DNA of 64,000 nt from Nostoc desertorum CM1-VF14 (GCA_019359245.1 JAHHHR010000003.1:124001-188000), one strand, 5' to 3'. Numbered from the stretch's first letter, positions 44,532 to 53,713 are shown. Notes: generated by a model from the letters alone, not told the origin. Numbers and translations: made by a program.

Positions 44532-46280
44532 ATGTTATTCATGCTCAGACGCTTACGCAGCCGTAAAATCTCCTCAGTGGCTATGCTTGTGCTTGTTATA
44601 TGTTTTACTGTGGGAAGTGTGCGTTCATTTGGGCAAACAATTATGACATCAGCACCCCAACTGCTCACCGACCCATTTTTGCAGTTGCCAACTGAAACCT
44701 CAGTGCGAGTAGTTTGGTTTACTGAGTTTGCTGGTGTTAATCACACAGTAACCTCCGGTGAAAATCTTAAACAAACTACTAAGGCAAATACTACCAAACT
44801 CAGTCGCACTCGTGAAGACCAACACTCAAGAGTTGCCAACCAAACCCAAGATGGCCAAGTTTATCAAAAACCCGTCCAGCGTGACATCTGGCGACATGAA
44901 GCTGAAGTAACTGGGTTAACTCCTTTGCGGGTAAATTATCGCGTCACGAGTGTGCGAGAAGATGGGGAAATTGTTAACAGCGATGTTTTTACCCTTGCAG
45001 CTACTCCCAAACCAGATACACCATTAAAAATTTTACTCACTTCAGATCATCAATTAAAGCCGATGACAGCAGCAAATCTGCAAAAGGTGGTAGAAAGAGT
45101 TGGACGAGTTGATGGAGTATGGTTTGCTGGTGATTTAGTTAATGTTAGCGATCGCGCCTCAGAATGGTTTGATGATAATAGCGGTGGTGCGTTGTTTCCC
45201 GGTTTACAAGGTCGTGCTAAATATGCAATTACACACGATGATGTTAAGACAACCTACACTGGTGGACAAATAATTCAATATGCACCCATGTTTACTTGCA
45301 TTGGTAATCATGAGGTGATGGGGCGATTTGGCAGGATGGGAAGTTTAAATGATGAATTTGATGATACAATTCCCCGTGCAGTTGCTCAAAGAATTTACCA
45401 AGACAAATCTTTAATAGATAATTCTTTTAATACTAATACCTACGAAGAAATTTTTTCTTTACCTAAAAGTAAAGAGGGTGGAAAAAGGTATTATGCAGTC
45501 AGTTTTGGTGATGTGCGTTTGGTGGTACTGTACGCTACAAATATGTGGCGGACTCCTAGCTTAAATGAAAAGCGTAAGGGTAGATATCGAGAAGCAGAAA
45601 ATGATTTAAATAATCCTGAAAATTGGGGTTATGGACAGTTGATTTATGAGCCAATTACTAAAGGCAGCCAGCAGTACAATTGGCTAAACGCAGAACTAAA
45701 TAGTCCTGAATTTAAACAAGCAAAATACAAAGTTGTAATGTTTCATCATCCACCCCACACTCTGGGTGATAATATAGTTCCTGCTTATACAGAACCAGTT
45801 CAAATAATTGAACGGGATGGGAATAATATCAAAGCAGTGCGTTATGAATACCCGAAAGACGCAGATTATATTAACCGTGATGTTGTCCCTTTATTAGAAA
45901 CGGCTGATGTGCAATTAGTATTTTATGGGCATTCCCATTTGTGGAACCGCTTTGTTAGTCCTAGTGGAATGCACTTTCTGGAAACATCTAATGTGGGTAA
46001 TACTTACGGCGCTGCTTGGGGTGATAGAAAGCGAGAAGTACCAATTGGATATCAAGAGGATTATGTTAAGCTTGGTGATCCCAATGGTTTAGAACCGATA
46101 GTGCCAACAATTGCTCCCTTGCTTGGCGATGATGGGAAGCCGATGCCTTATATTGCTAGTAATTATATTACGGTTTTCAGCATCTTCGATACGGGGACGG
46201 GTACGATAAGTAGTTATCGTTTTGATACTCGCAAGCCTGATTCGAAAGTATTGAAGTTTGACGAATTTAAGTTGAAATAG
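44532..46280 (+). CDS. Secreted metallophosphoesterase (purple acid phosphatase-like)
   Basis: 582 residues. A hydrophobic N-terminal signal/anchor (about 14-35) is followed by a fibronectin-like domain (PQLLTDPFLQLPTETSVRVVWF) and a calcineurin-like phosphoesterase domain. The metal ligands appear in order: TSDHQ, AGDLVN, CIGNHEVMG, VVMFHHPPHT and VFYGHSHLW. Such enzymes cleave phosphomonoesters or diesters outside the membrane. It starts seven bases after the permease stop, so it may belong to the same transcript; a role in removing phosphate from an exported product is inference. Confidence 0.9.
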   Translation: MLFMLRRLRSRKISSVAMLVLVICFTVGSVRSFGQTIMTSAPQLLTDPFLQLPTETSVRVVWFTEFAGVNHTVTSGENLKQTTKANTTKLSRTREDQHSRVANQTQDGQVYQKPVQRDIWRHEAEVTGLTPLRVNYRVTSVREDGEIVNSDVFTLAATPKPDTPLKILLTSDHQLKPMTAANLQKVVERVGRVDGVWFAGDLVNVSDRASEWFDDNSGGALFPGLQGRAKYAITHDDVKTTYTGGQIIQYAPMFTCIGNHEVMGRFGRMGSLNDEFDDTIPRAVAQRIYQDKSLIDNSFNTNTYEEIFSLPKSKEGGKRYYAVSFGDVRLVVLYATNMWRTPSLNEKRKGRYREAENDLNNPENWGYGQLIYEPITKGSQQYNWLNAELNSPEFKQAKYKVVMFHHPPHTLGDNIVPAYTEPVQIIERDGNNIKAVRYEYPKDADYINRDVVPLLETADVQLVFYGHSHLWNRFVSPSGMHFLETSNVGNTYGAAWGDRKREVPIGYQEDYVKLGDPNGLEPIVPTIAPLLGDDGKPMPYIASNYITVFSIFDTGTGTISSYRFDTRKPDSKVLKFDEFKLK

Positions 46281-46364
46281 TAAGGACGCATAGATGTCAT
46301 GTGAGCATCCCTATTTGGCAAAAATATCAGGAACTAACGTAAAAACCCTTTTCAATCTTCTTCT

Positions 46365-46393
46365 CTTAGCGTCATTCTCTACGAGACGCTAAG
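46365..46393. repeat. Perfect 9-bp inverted repeat between convergent genes
   Basis: CTTAGCGTC and GACGCTAAG flank an 11-base loop. It may serve as a terminator for both converging genes. The words resemble a dispersed Nostoc repeat, and no long T run follows. Confidence 0.5.
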
Positions 46394-46429
46394 GAAGAAA
46401 TAGATATTCTTGCAATGTCTAGGAGTAGA

Positions 46430-47362
46430 TCATAGACTAGCGATCGCTTCGGCAACTAGTTTCGAAACAAAGGGCAAAATATCCTGGCTCTTAGCCTGGG
46501 CTTTACCTTCAGTAAATACCACTAAAAGATAAGGGCGCTGTTCTGGTATTTCAATATACGCAGCATCATGGCGAACTTGACTTGTCCAACCTGCCTTTGA
46601 CCAAATTTGAGCATTTTTAGTCAGTCCACCGCCTAAAAAACCTGTTACCTGATCTTCCTCTCTGTCAGTGGGCAAATCGTTGAGAGGACGTTTGAGTAAA
46701 GCCATCATTGCTTGCGATCGCCCACTTGAAACCGTTACCCCACCTACAATACTATGCAGTAACCGAGCGATCGCATTTGTGGTCAACATATTGCGATTTT
46801 CCAGTAACTCTCCCACAAATGCCCGTTCTCGTCCATAAGGGCCCTCACTCCAAGTTTTTTGACAGACGTTAATCGTCTCCATTTCTTCCCAACCCAATGA
46901 TTGGTAATAGCGGTTAACAATATTACGCTGGTATTTCCAGGTTTCAAAAGGTCCGGTTGGTAATTCTGGTCCTGATGTAGTACCACTCAAAATATCCACA
47001 ACCAAGCTGGTAGCATCATTACTAGAATCCACAATCATATCCCGCAAGGCTCGCTCCAACTCCTTGGAGTTTTGAGTCATACCTTTTTCTAGCCATTCGT
47101 TTACCGCCACTAGGTAAAATAGTTTGACTACACTGGCGGGATAAATCCGCTCAACACCACGATAAGTAAAACCACGAACTGGATGATCCCAAAAAGCGTT
47201 GGGAGTTAGCGCACCACCAGTATTTACTCGCACTGGGGGATCGTAAACAACCCAAGTCATGGCAATTTGGTTACGCGCTAAGGTCGGAAATGCTGCCCAA
47301 GTTGCATCTAAAATGCCATTACCAAGGTTTTCCAATTGCTCGTCTTTATTAAAAAAAACCAT
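46430..47362 (-). CDS. Serine hydrolase, class A beta-lactamase-like
   Basis: 310 residues. YPASVVKLFYLV holds the SxxK active site (Ser77, Lys80), SSN at 113-115 is the second motif, and KAGW near 257 replaces KTG. These fit the penicillin-binding-protein-like serine hydrolase superfamily. No signal peptide is apparent, unlike secreted beta-lactamases, so an antibiotic-resistance role is not supported; a cell-wall or ester hydrolase is as likely. It is divergent from the NlpC/P60 gene with only nine bases between starts, so promoters overlap the genes. Confidence 0.87.
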   Translation of the reverse strand: MVFFNKDEQLENLGNGILDATWAAFPTLARNQIAMTWVVYDPPVRVNTGGALTPNAFWDHPVRGFTYRGVERIYPASVVKLFYLVAVNEWLEKGMTQNSKELERALRDMIVDSSNDATSLVVDILSGTTSGPELPTGPFETWKYQRNIVNRYYQSLGWEEMETINVCQKTWSEGPYGRERAFVGELLENRNMLTTNAIARLLHSIVGGVTVSSGRSQAMMALLKRPLNDLPTDREEDQVTGFLGGGLTKNAQIWSKAGWTSQVRHDAAYIEIPEQRPYLLVVFTEGKAQAKSQDILPFVSKLVAEAIASL

Positions 47363-47371
47363 TTTCTAATA

Positions 47372-48076
47372 ATGTCCTTTAATTTAAAATCACAAATCCA
47401 AAATCCAAAATCAGGGGAGTATCAGTCTTTAGCTGACCTGAATTTATATGATTCTCCTGAATGTACGCGTTTAGCAACTCAAGCCGCCTCTGGACGATAT
47501 TTATGGGTAACATCAAATTATCAAAATTTAGCTGTCGAGGTGTATTTATGTGAAGATGACTATCCGGGATGGGTATCTCTTTCAGATTTTGATTCATTAC
47601 AATTTGCTACTGTACCTTATCAGGCTGCAACATTTACTGAATCTGAGATTAAGAAACTTCTAGCAGATGTCATCGCCTTTACTCAAAAAGCAATGCAACA
47701 CTCAAATTACTATCTTTGGGGTGGTACAGTTGGGCCAAATTATGACTGTTCGGGGTTGATGCAGGCGGCATTTGCTTCGGTGGGTATTTGGTTACCTAGA
47801 GATGCCTATCAACAGGAAGGATTCACCCAACCAATTACTATTGCAGAATTAGCAGCCGGGGATCTGGTATTCTTTGGAACTAGCCAAAAAGCAACCCATG
47901 TCGGACTTCATTTGGCGGATGGTTATTACATCCATAGTTCTGGGAAAGATCAGGGACGGGATGGGATTGGGATTGATATTCTCTCGGAACAGGGAGATGC
48001 TGTTAGTCAGTCGTACTATCAGCAACTGCGAGGTGCTGGTAGAGTTATCAAGAGTTACGAACCACAGAGACGCTGA
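47372..48076 (+). CDS. NlpC/P60 gamma-D-glutamyl-diamino acid endopeptidase (NpPCP/AvPCP type)
   Basis: 234 residues from ATG 47372. An N-terminal SH3b domain (LADLNLYDSPEC) is joined to an NlpC/P60 domain with YLWGGT, YDCSGLM (catalytic Cys126), KATHVG (His176) and YYIHSSG (His188). Using this start, the residue numbers match my recollection of the catalytic triad in the cyanobacterial AvPCP/NpPCP proteins, whose structures are known. It cleaves cell-wall peptides for recycling. Codons 4-14 are written in AAAATCC-type heptamer repeat, and the last codons in another spacer repeat. The longer upstream frame overlaps the divergent gene and is rejected. Confidence 0.92.
   Translation: MSFNLKSQIQNPKSGEYQSLADLNLYDSPECTRLATQAASGRYLWVTSNYQNLAVEVYLCEDDYPGWVSLSDFDSLQFATVPYQAATFTESEIKKLLADVIAFTQKAMQHSNYYLWGGTVGPNYDCSGLMQAAFASVGIWLPRDAYQQEGFTQPITIAELAAGDLVFFGTSQKATHVGLHLADGYYIHSSGKDQGRDGIGIDILSEQGDAVSQSYYQQLRGAGRVIKSYEPQRR
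47382..47411. repeat. AAAATCC heptamer repeat within a coding region
   Basis: TCACAAATCCAAAATCCAAAATC is the same heptamer as at 10966-11000, but here it is read as the N-terminal codons of the NlpC/P60 gene. Confidence 0.6.
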
Positions 48077-48092
48077 GGGCGCTGAGGCTTAT
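48056..48092. repeat. CGCTGAGG-type spacer repeat at a gene junction
   Basis: CACAGAGACGCTGAGGGCGC TGAGGC is a repeat common between Nostoc genes. It supplies the stop of the NlpC/P60 gene and lies just before the GT2 start. Confidence 0.5.
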
Positions 48093-49104
48093 GAGGAGTG
48101 GGAAGGTTTATCAAGGGTTGAGTCAGGAAAATGGGACGATTTCTGTAATTGTCCCAGATGTTTCGGTCGTGGTGCCGATACATAACGAGGTGGAAAGTTT
48201 ACCGCTTTTACTAGATGCGATCGCATCTACTTTATCCTCTAGTCAGGTAACTTATGAAATTATCTGTGTGGATGATGGTTCTACAGATGGTTCCGGGGAT
48301 TTTCTCAAAAAGGAGGCGCAAACCCGCACTGATTTAAAGGCAGTGATTTTGCGTCGCAACTACGGACAAACTGCGGCGATGGCTGCTGGATTTTATTATG
48401 CAGTCGGCAAAACTATCGTCACATTAGATGCTGATCTCCAGAATGATCCGGCTGATATCCCCATGTTATTAGCAAAGTTGGATGAGGGTTACGATTTGGT
48501 AAGCGGTTGGCGGCAGAAACGCCAAGATGGTGCTGTAAATCGGTTACTTCCTTCCAAAATTGCCAATTGGCTAATTCGCCGTACCACTAGCGTGAATATT
48601 CATGACTATGGCTGTTCGCTGAAAGCCTATCGTGCAGAACTGTTGGCGGATATGAACCTCTACGGAGAATTACATCGGTTTTTACCTGCCCTAGCGTACA
48701 TTGAAGGAGCTAGAATTACCGAAATGCCAGTGCGTCATCACGCCCGCCGCTTTGGTCGTAGTAAGTATGGGATTTGGCGGACATTCCGGGTGTTGATGGA
48801 TTTGTTAACCATTCTGTTTATGAAAAAATTCCTCACCCGCCCAATGCACGTTTTTGGACTGTTGGGCTTGGTTTCAATGGTTTCGGGAACAGCGATCGGA
48901 ATTTACTTGACTTTCGTCAAATTAGCTTTAGGCGAGATGATTGGCAATCGTCCCCTACTGATTTTGGCAGTTCTCCTGCTAGTAACTGGAGTGCAGTTGT
49001 TTTGCTTCGGGCTTTTGGCAGAATTACTCATGCGTACATACCACGAATCTCAAGGACGGCCCATCTATCGCGTGAGAGAAGTAGTAGCAAAAAATGTTAA
49101 GTAA
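48091..49104 (+). CDS. Membrane GT2 glycosyltransferase (polyprenyl-phosphate type)
   Basis: 337 residues. VSVVVPIHNEVESL, CVDDGSTDGSG and LDADLQNDP are the DPM1/GtrB-like GT2 signatures; RRNYGQTAAMAAG and SGWRQKRQD follow, with two transmembrane helices at about 255-315. This type moves a sugar from a nucleotide to a polyprenyl phosphate for use outside the membrane. The first 25 residues before the conserved start lie in repeat-derived sequence, so the true start may be a little downstream. Confidence 0.9.
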   Translation: MRSGKVYQGLSQENGTISVIVPDVSVVVPIHNEVESLPLLLDAIASTLSSSQVTYEIICVDDGSTDGSGDFLKKEAQTRTDLKAVILRRNYGQTAAMAAGFYYAVGKTIVTLDADLQNDPADIPMLLAKLDEGYDLVSGWRQKRQDGAVNRLLPSKIANWLIRRTTSVNIHDYGCSLKAYRAELLADMNLYGELHRFLPALAYIEGARITEMPVRHHARRFGRSKYGIWRTFRVLMDLLTILFMKKFLTRPMHVFGLLGLVSMVSGTAIGIYLTFVKLALGEMIGNRPLLILAVLLLVTGVQLFCFGLLAELLMRTYHESQGRPIYRVREVVAKNVK

Positions 49105-49185
49105 CGTAACAATAGTTATTAGTCATTGGTCATTAGTTACAAGCAACAAAGGACAAATGACAAAAACCATTAAATTGCATCTACT

Positions 49186-50424
49186 TTGAAAGCATTTAAT
49201 ACCTTTGATACCAAACTGCGGCGCAATCTGCTAGTTTTATTTACGGCAGGTTTATTATTCTGGTCGAGTTTGTCTGCGCTCTTACCAACCTTACCGCTTT
49301 ACATCGATAATGTAGGCGCAAGTAAGCAAGAAATTGGGATTGTGATGGGCAGTTTCGCCATTGGCTTATTGCTGTCTCGCCCGATGCTGGGACGGATAGC
49401 CGATAAACGTGGTCGAAAAATTGTCTTGTTGATTGGTACGATAGTAGCTACGATCGCACCCTTTGGTTACTTAGCAACCCAATCTCTTGGGTTATTAATC
49501 TTGGTGCGGATTTTTCACGGCATTAGTATTGCCGCTTTTACCACTGGCTACAGTGCCTTAGTCGCAGATTTAGCTCCCACGGAAACTCGTGGCGAAATCA
49601 TTGGTTACATGACCCTAGCAACTCCCCTTGGTTTAGCAATTGGCCCTGCCTTGGGTGGGTATTTGGAAGCTACAAGTGGTTACGGGATATTATTTCTCTT
49701 CTGTGCAGAATTGGGTTTTGTCGCTCTCTTGGAGATTGTACAAGTCACGAATCCGCCAGTGCAGACACAACAGCTAACAGAAGAAAACAATCGCAACTTT
49801 TGGCAAATTTTGGGCAGTCCACGGGTGAGAGTTCCAACGATAGTTATGTTGTTGGTTGGTTTGTCTCTCGGTGCTGTACATACCTTTGTGTCGTTATTCC
49901 TCAAATCCACTGATGTGGACTTCAATGGTGGACTGTTTTTTACAGCTGCGGCAATTTCTAGTTTTAGTATCAGAGTGTTTGCTGGTAAGGCAAGCGATCG
50001 CTTTGGTCGTGGTTTATTTATCACATTTGGTATTTTTTGCTACATTTTAGCGTTAATACTACTGTGGCAGGCTGACACCGTGATGTTTTTCTTACTGGCT
50101 GCGATCGCTGAAGGTGCTGGTAGTGGTACACTCATCTCCATGATGGTCACGATGATGGCAGACCGCTCACTGCCACAAGAACGAGGGCAAATTTTTGCTA
50201 TATGTATAGCTGGACTTGACTTGGGAATTGCGATCGCTGCTCCTCTTCTGGGTATCATCGCCGAACAGGTAGGCTACCGGGATATGTTTGGCTACGGTGC
50301 TGCGATCACTTCTGTTGCACTTCTCCTTTTCCTCACCCAGTCGAGCAAAGACCTATCCAACTCCCTGCGCTTTGCACTAGGTCTAGCTCCAGATGCTTAC
50401 GCTTTGAAAAACTTAAAAAGTTAG
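49186..50424 (+). CDS. Major facilitator superfamily transporter
   Basis: 412 residues with about twelve hydrophobic helices. The MFS loop motif GRIADKRGRKIVLL follows helix 2, and a related GKASDRFGRGLF follows helix 8, as in drug/metabolite effluxers. The start is a TTG with no clear ribosome site; no better start is seen in frame. Its stop codon lies inside the stem of a 15-bp terminator hairpin. Substrate is unknown. Confidence 0.9.
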   Translation: MKAFNTFDTKLRRNLLVLFTAGLLFWSSLSALLPTLPLYIDNVGASKQEIGIVMGSFAIGLLLSRPMLGRIADKRGRKIVLLIGTIVATIAPFGYLATQSLGLLILVRIFHGISIAAFTTGYSALVADLAPTETRGEIIGYMTLATPLGLAIGPALGGYLEATSGYGILFLFCAELGFVALLEIVQVTNPPVQTQQLTEENNRNFWQILGSPRVRVPTIVMLLVGLSLGAVHTFVSLFLKSTDVDFNGGLFFTAAAISSFSIRVFAGKASDRFGRGLFITFGIFCYILALILLWQADTVMFFLLAAIAEGAGSGTLISMMVTMMADRSLPQERGQIFAICIAGLDLGIAIAAPLLGIIAEQVGYRDMFGYGAAITSVALLLFLTQSSKDLSNSLRFALGLAPDAYALKNLKS

Positions 50425-50458
50425 GAGTGAGGAACTTTAATCTCTCACTCCTAACTTT
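50417..50458. terminator. Bidirectional terminator hairpin, 15-bp perfect stem
   Basis: AAAGTTAGGAGTGAG pairs with CTCACTCCTAACTTT around a 12-base loop. It overlaps the MFS stop codon and lies between this gene and the minus-strand tRNA, so it could end both transcripts. Confidence 0.75.
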
Positions 50459-50478
50459 CAACTCTTAGCCTTTTAAAA

Positions 50479-50552
50479 CGGGCGAGGAGGGATTCGAACC
50501 CCCGACACCGTGGTCCGTAGCCACGTGCTCTAGTCCACTGAGCTACACGCCC
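50479..50552 (-). tRNA. tRNA-Arg (anticodon ACG)
   Basis: Minus-strand 74-nt cloverleaf. The acceptor GGGCGTG pairs with CTCGCCC (one mismatch). TAGCTCAGTGG forms the D arm, the anticodon stem CGTGG/CCACG has loop CTACGGA with anticodon ACG, and the T arm has GGTTCGAATCC. The 3' CCA is not encoded. ACG is normally edited to inosine and reads CGN codons. Confidence 0.95.
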
Positions 50553-50586
50553 TCACCGACAATCTATATTAACACGTTCTAACTAA

Positions 50587-51096
50587 ATGGCGCAAGATAA
50601 TTTTCCATCTAATTTTGCCAACTTAACCCATCTAGATCAACACGGACAGGCACAGATGGTAGATGTGTCTGAGAAAGCACCTACCATCCGCCAAGCAGTA
50701 GCTGCTGCCAATGTGCGGATGCTGCCAGAAACTTTCGCTGCCATTCAAGCCGGAAATGTCCCAAAAGGGGATGTATTGGCAACTGCAAGATTGGCTGGGA
50801 TTATGGCAGCCAAGCAAACAGCCGCTTTAATTCCTCTGTGTCATCCGTTGCCTTTGCAAAAAATCGCAGTCGAAATTATACCCAATCCGCAACTACCTGG
50901 TTATCAAATTCAAGCCACAGTCAAAACTAAAGCTGAAACTGGTGTCGAGATGGAAGCCTTAACTGCCGTTTCTGTGGCTGCCCTGACTTTATACGATATG
51001 GCAAAAGCTTTAGAAAAGTCGATTCAAATTGAATCAATTCGTTTAATAAGTAAGAGTGGCGGTAAATCAGGAGATTATTCCTCGCCAGAGGAATAG
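50587..51096 (+). CDS. moaC: Cyclic pyranopterin monophosphate synthase
   Basis: 169 residues, the usual MoaC length. [24 protein letters not shown]-like [46 protein letters not shown] and [11 protein letters not shown] are diagnostic. It acts with MoaA in the first step of molybdenum-cofactor synthesis, needed for example by nitrate reductase. No other moa gene is beside it. Confidence 0.96.
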   Translation: MAQDNFPSNFANLTHLDQHGQAQMVDVSEKAPTIRQAVAAANVRMLPETFAAIQAGNVPKGDVLATARLAGIMAAKQTAALIPLCHPLPLQKIAVEIIPNPQLPGYQIQATVKTKAETGVEMEALTAVSVAALTLYDMAKALEKSIQIESIRLISKSGGKSGDYSSPEE

Positions 51097-51139
51097 GCTA
51101 CTGTATTTTAGGGCATTGGGAAATAGGAGACAGGGGGCA

Positions 51140-51177
51140 GAAGTTTTTTAATTTTTAATTTTTAATTTTTAATTGAT
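51140..51177. repeat. TTTTTAA heptamer tandem repeat
   Basis: Repeated TTTTTAATTTTTAATTTTTA units occur in the moaC/Uma2 convergent spacer. Confidence 0.6.
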
Positions 51178-51196
51178 TTGCTTCCCCACTCCCCAG

Positions 51197-51868
51197 TTAC
51201 GGAAGATTATCAGGATCAATGCCGAGATTACGCAAATATGCTGCTAATTGTTCAGCCCGTTGGCGTTCTTGTTCTAGCAAGAACTCAGCCTGTTCTGCCC
51301 GTTGATTGAGTTCTAGGGAATTTAAAAATCTCTGTCCATCTGGACGGTAAATTTCTAACTCTCCAAGACCCGTTTGAAATCTAATTCCTAAGCGGGGACT
51401 GAGCCAACCATCCATTTGCCATAGCTTATTCAAATGGTTATTTTGCCGCAACCAGCCATCTAATTGAAAACTTTCAGGGTCGTATAAATAGTACTCTTCA
51501 ATACCATAAGTATCATAAAACTCCAGCTTCCGCTCCATCTCTTTGGTATCATTACTATAAGAAAGAATCTCAAAGACTACTTGCGGTGGAATATTATCTT
51601 CTTGCCACTGACGATAAGAACGACGTTTTCCCTTTGGTCTACCGAAGACCACCATCACATCAGGTGCAGTGGGTGCAATCAGCCGAGAACGGACGGGATA
51701 CCAGAGCAAATCTCCCGCAATCAAAACATTGTCATTATTAGCAAACAGAATCTCTAAATTCTCTTTAATCAGGACAATCCAACGATATTGCTCTGTATTG
51801 TCTGCCATTGGTTTGCCGTCGCTATCTGGATAGAGGAGATCGGGGTCTATTTGCTCAAAGATCGTCAT
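51197..51868 (-). CDS. Uma2-family (DUF820) restriction-endonuclease-like protein
   Basis: About 223 residues from ATG 51868; the TTG 36 bases upstream is less likely. The PD-(D/E)xK-like core shows PDVMVVFGRPKG, VVFEILSYSND and the ERKLEFYDTYGIEEYYLYDP segment. The end is a Gln/Arg/Glu-rich helix (LNQRAEQAEFLLEQERQRAE). The family is hugely expanded in cyanobacteria, and its biological role is not settled. A broken relative lies at 12742-12948. Confidence 0.92.
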   Translation of the reverse strand: MTIFEQIDPDLLYPDSDGKPMADNTEQYRWIVLIKENLEILFANNDNVLIAGDLLWYPVRSRLIAPTAPDVMVVFGRPKGKRRSYRQWQEDNIPPQVVFEILSYSNDTKEMERKLEFYDTYGIEEYYLYDPESFQLDGWLRQNNHLNKLWQMDGWLSPRLGIRFQTGLGELEIYRPDGQRFLNSLELNQRAEQAEFLLEQERQRAEQLAAYLRNLGIDPDNLP

Positions 51869-51992
51869 CTGATTTAACCCATCGGCTCTTGACTTCCAAT
51901 TCAATTATGACTGGTTATAAGGGTCTAATAGCAACCACTGCACCAAAAACCTTAGAATGGATAGGGTGTATTTAAATCTGTAGCAAATATTT

Positions 51993-52250
51993 ATGCCTCC
52001 TCGTTGGCCTCGCAAACCCGATCGCAAAGACCCTGATTACCGCAAGATCGATGATCGAATGAATTTTGCTGTGCATGTAGCGATCACTGCTACGATTAAT
52101 TCTGGCTTGTGGTTTTTCCACATCTTGAAAGGCACTACTTGGGAGTGGCTGCCTTGGGTAACTTTAAGTTGGACAGGAATTTTGTTGGTGCATCTGATTT
52201 ATATTAGTGCGATCGCTAACTACACCGAAACTTCCTCAAAATCCACCTGA
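51993..52250 (+). CDS. 2TM-domain protein
   Basis: 85 residues. A Pro/Arg/Asp-rich start is followed by two helices, FAVHVAITATINSGLWFFHI and LPWVTLSWTGILLVHLIY, separated by a Trp-rich turn, as in 2TM-domain proteins. The function of the family is unknown. It is transcribed divergently from the Uma2 gene. Confidence 0.85.
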   Translation: MPPRWPRKPDRKDPDYRKIDDRMNFAVHVAITATINSGLWFFHILKGTTWEWLPWVTLSWTGILLVHLIYISAIANYTETSSKST

Positions 52251-52369
52251 AGATGGATTACTCATGCTGGGGCGATTGTAACCTCTGGTAGTAGGATTAG
52301 GCTGTTAATTGAGCCATAATGTAAAAAAGCCTGAGATTTCGCACTTTTTCTTAATGTAGGGTTATTTTT

Positions 52370-52678
52370 ATGGCTAAGACTAACACCACAGAACTACTAG
52401 AAGCCCTAGCAGCTGAAATTGGCGAAAACGTCTACATAGACGTTGCCAAATGGCATCTTTATTTATCTAATGCCAAACTGCATACAGTTGTTGCTGAACA
52501 ACTGTATCCCTTAATTACTTCCAACGCTGTAAATGAAGACCGAGTTTTACAGGTCTTGGGATCAATTCCAGTAAAAATTGGCGGCGGGAAACGTGAAGTT
52601 CCTTTAATCGATTTACTACCCCTGCAATGCCAAGTTAATTTAGTTGATATTTTGGAAAAATATCAACGCGACTTTTAA
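52370..52678 (+). CDS. DUF3181 family protein
   Basis: 102 residues, cytosolic, matching the cyanobacterial DUF3181 family throughout (ENVYIDVAKWHLYLSNAKLH, GSIPVKIGGGKREVPL, CQVNLVDILEKY). No catalytic residues are known. Its restriction to photosynthetic bacteria supports the organism assignment. Confidence 0.92.
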   Translation: MAKTNTTELLEALAAEIGENVYIDVAKWHLYLSNAKLHTVVAEQLYPLITSNAVNEDRVLQVLGSIPVKIGGGKREVPLIDLLPLQCQVNLVDILEKYQRDF

Positions 52679-52959
52679 TTGCTAAAACCAAAATTATCTT
52701 ACCTTGGACAATTTTGTTAATCAGCATTTCCTGATTCGAGTTTCGCTTTTGAATTAGGTATATGTTTACTGTGCCTATTTTATAAAAATTAACTCTACAG
52801 ATACACACAAATGAATCTCATGTAATTTATGTGTGGATATCTGATAAAAATTTCCTTTAACAATTAAGGAATATCCGCGTTCAAAATCAGTTTAGATTTG
52901 AGCGAGTTTATCTTGAAACTCGCTTTGAACTTCCATGCAAACTCATTGAGGCAATTTCT

Positions 52960-53175
52960 ATGCTTTTACAAGTCAAAGATAGTGGCGAATTGGTAAAGAT
53001 TGTTGAAATTCAGGAATTACTTGACCCGAATAATGATGTTGTTCACGCAAAAGACCAAGAAGGTCAAGAAGAACAGCAACCTGAAACTTTTAAAAAAGAA
53101 AATCTTGTTTTCCCTTCAGGTGAAGTTTTACCACGCTGTTGGTTAGATGCAGATTATAGACGCAACAACGGTTAA
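52960..53175 (+). CDS. Conserved cyanobacterial small protein
   Basis: 71 residues, acidic, with DQEGQEEQQPETFKKENLVF and PSGEVLPRCWLDADYR. I recall similar short proteins in Nostoc, sometimes labelled acetyltransferase, but it is too short for one and no such motif is visible. Function unknown. A bidirectional hairpin follows at 53201. Confidence 0.8.
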   Translation: MLLQVKDSGELVKIVEIQELLDPNNDVVHAKDQEGQEEQQPETFKKENLVFPSGEVLPRCWLDADYRRNNG

Positions 53176-53200
53176 TTCTTTTCAAATCAAGTAATTCCTA

Positions 53201-53234
53201 ATAATAGGGGCGTATACATGTGCGCCCCTATTAT
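53201..53234. terminator. Bidirectional terminator-like hairpin, 12-bp perfect stem
   Basis: ATAATAGGGGCG pairs with CGCCCCTATTAT around a 10-base loop between two converging genes. No strong T run is present on either side, so it may equally be a dispersed repeat. Confidence 0.65.
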
Positions 53235-53242
53235 GTACCATA

Positions 53243-53713
53243 TTATGAGGCAGCTTTTTCTCCTACTGTCACCGTTTCATTCTGTTGAAACTTAGGGAAA
53301 AATGCCTTAGTAATCCAGTCAGTTAAGACGTGAGACAGTAATCCCAAAGGTCCAGCAAATAAACACAGCGCCAGGGAGTGAATTGTCCAAATACCTGTTT
53401 TTTGCCCTTCCCAATAAATCCAGCGACCGACGAATAAATCCATGACTAAAAAATGAATCCAACCTGTTGCAGCAGCCGTTTCGTCTGCAAAGAATTTAGC
53501 GATATCGGCTAATTGAGGATTCGATAAAGCTTGAGCATTTTCTGGAGTAATGCTGGTGATGAACAAATACAAATACGCCCCAGCTAATACCACAAACGGC
53601 AAATATGATGACATAATCTGCCGCGTAACTTTCCAATTTGGTAATAAAATCATCAACGCCCAAAAAGGCAATACGAAAAGATTGGCAATGTTAAATAGTT
53701 GAGATATCGTCAT
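53243..53713 (-). CDS. ABA4-like (DUF4281) membrane protein
   Basis: 156 residues with four hydrophobic helices. FNIANLFVLPFWALMILLPN, the central GWIHFLVMDLFVGRWIYWEG and LCLFAGPLGLLSHVLTDWI match the ABA4-like family. The plant homolog is needed for neoxanthin formation; in cyanobacteria a carotenoid-related role is only presumed. Confidence 0.92.
   Translation of the reverse strand: MTISQLFNIANLFVLPFWALMILLPNWKVTRQIMSSYLPFVVLAGAYLYLFITSITPENAQALSNPQLADIAKFFADETAAATGWIHFLVMDLFVGRWIYWEGQKTGIWTIHSLALCLFAGPLGLLSHVLTDWITKAFFPKFQQNETVTVGEKAAS

Noticed and set aside
46430..47362. Antibiotic-resistance beta-lactamase
   Set aside because: SxxK and SxN motifs are present, but there is no signal peptide and KTG is altered to KAG; only a general serine hydrolase is supported.
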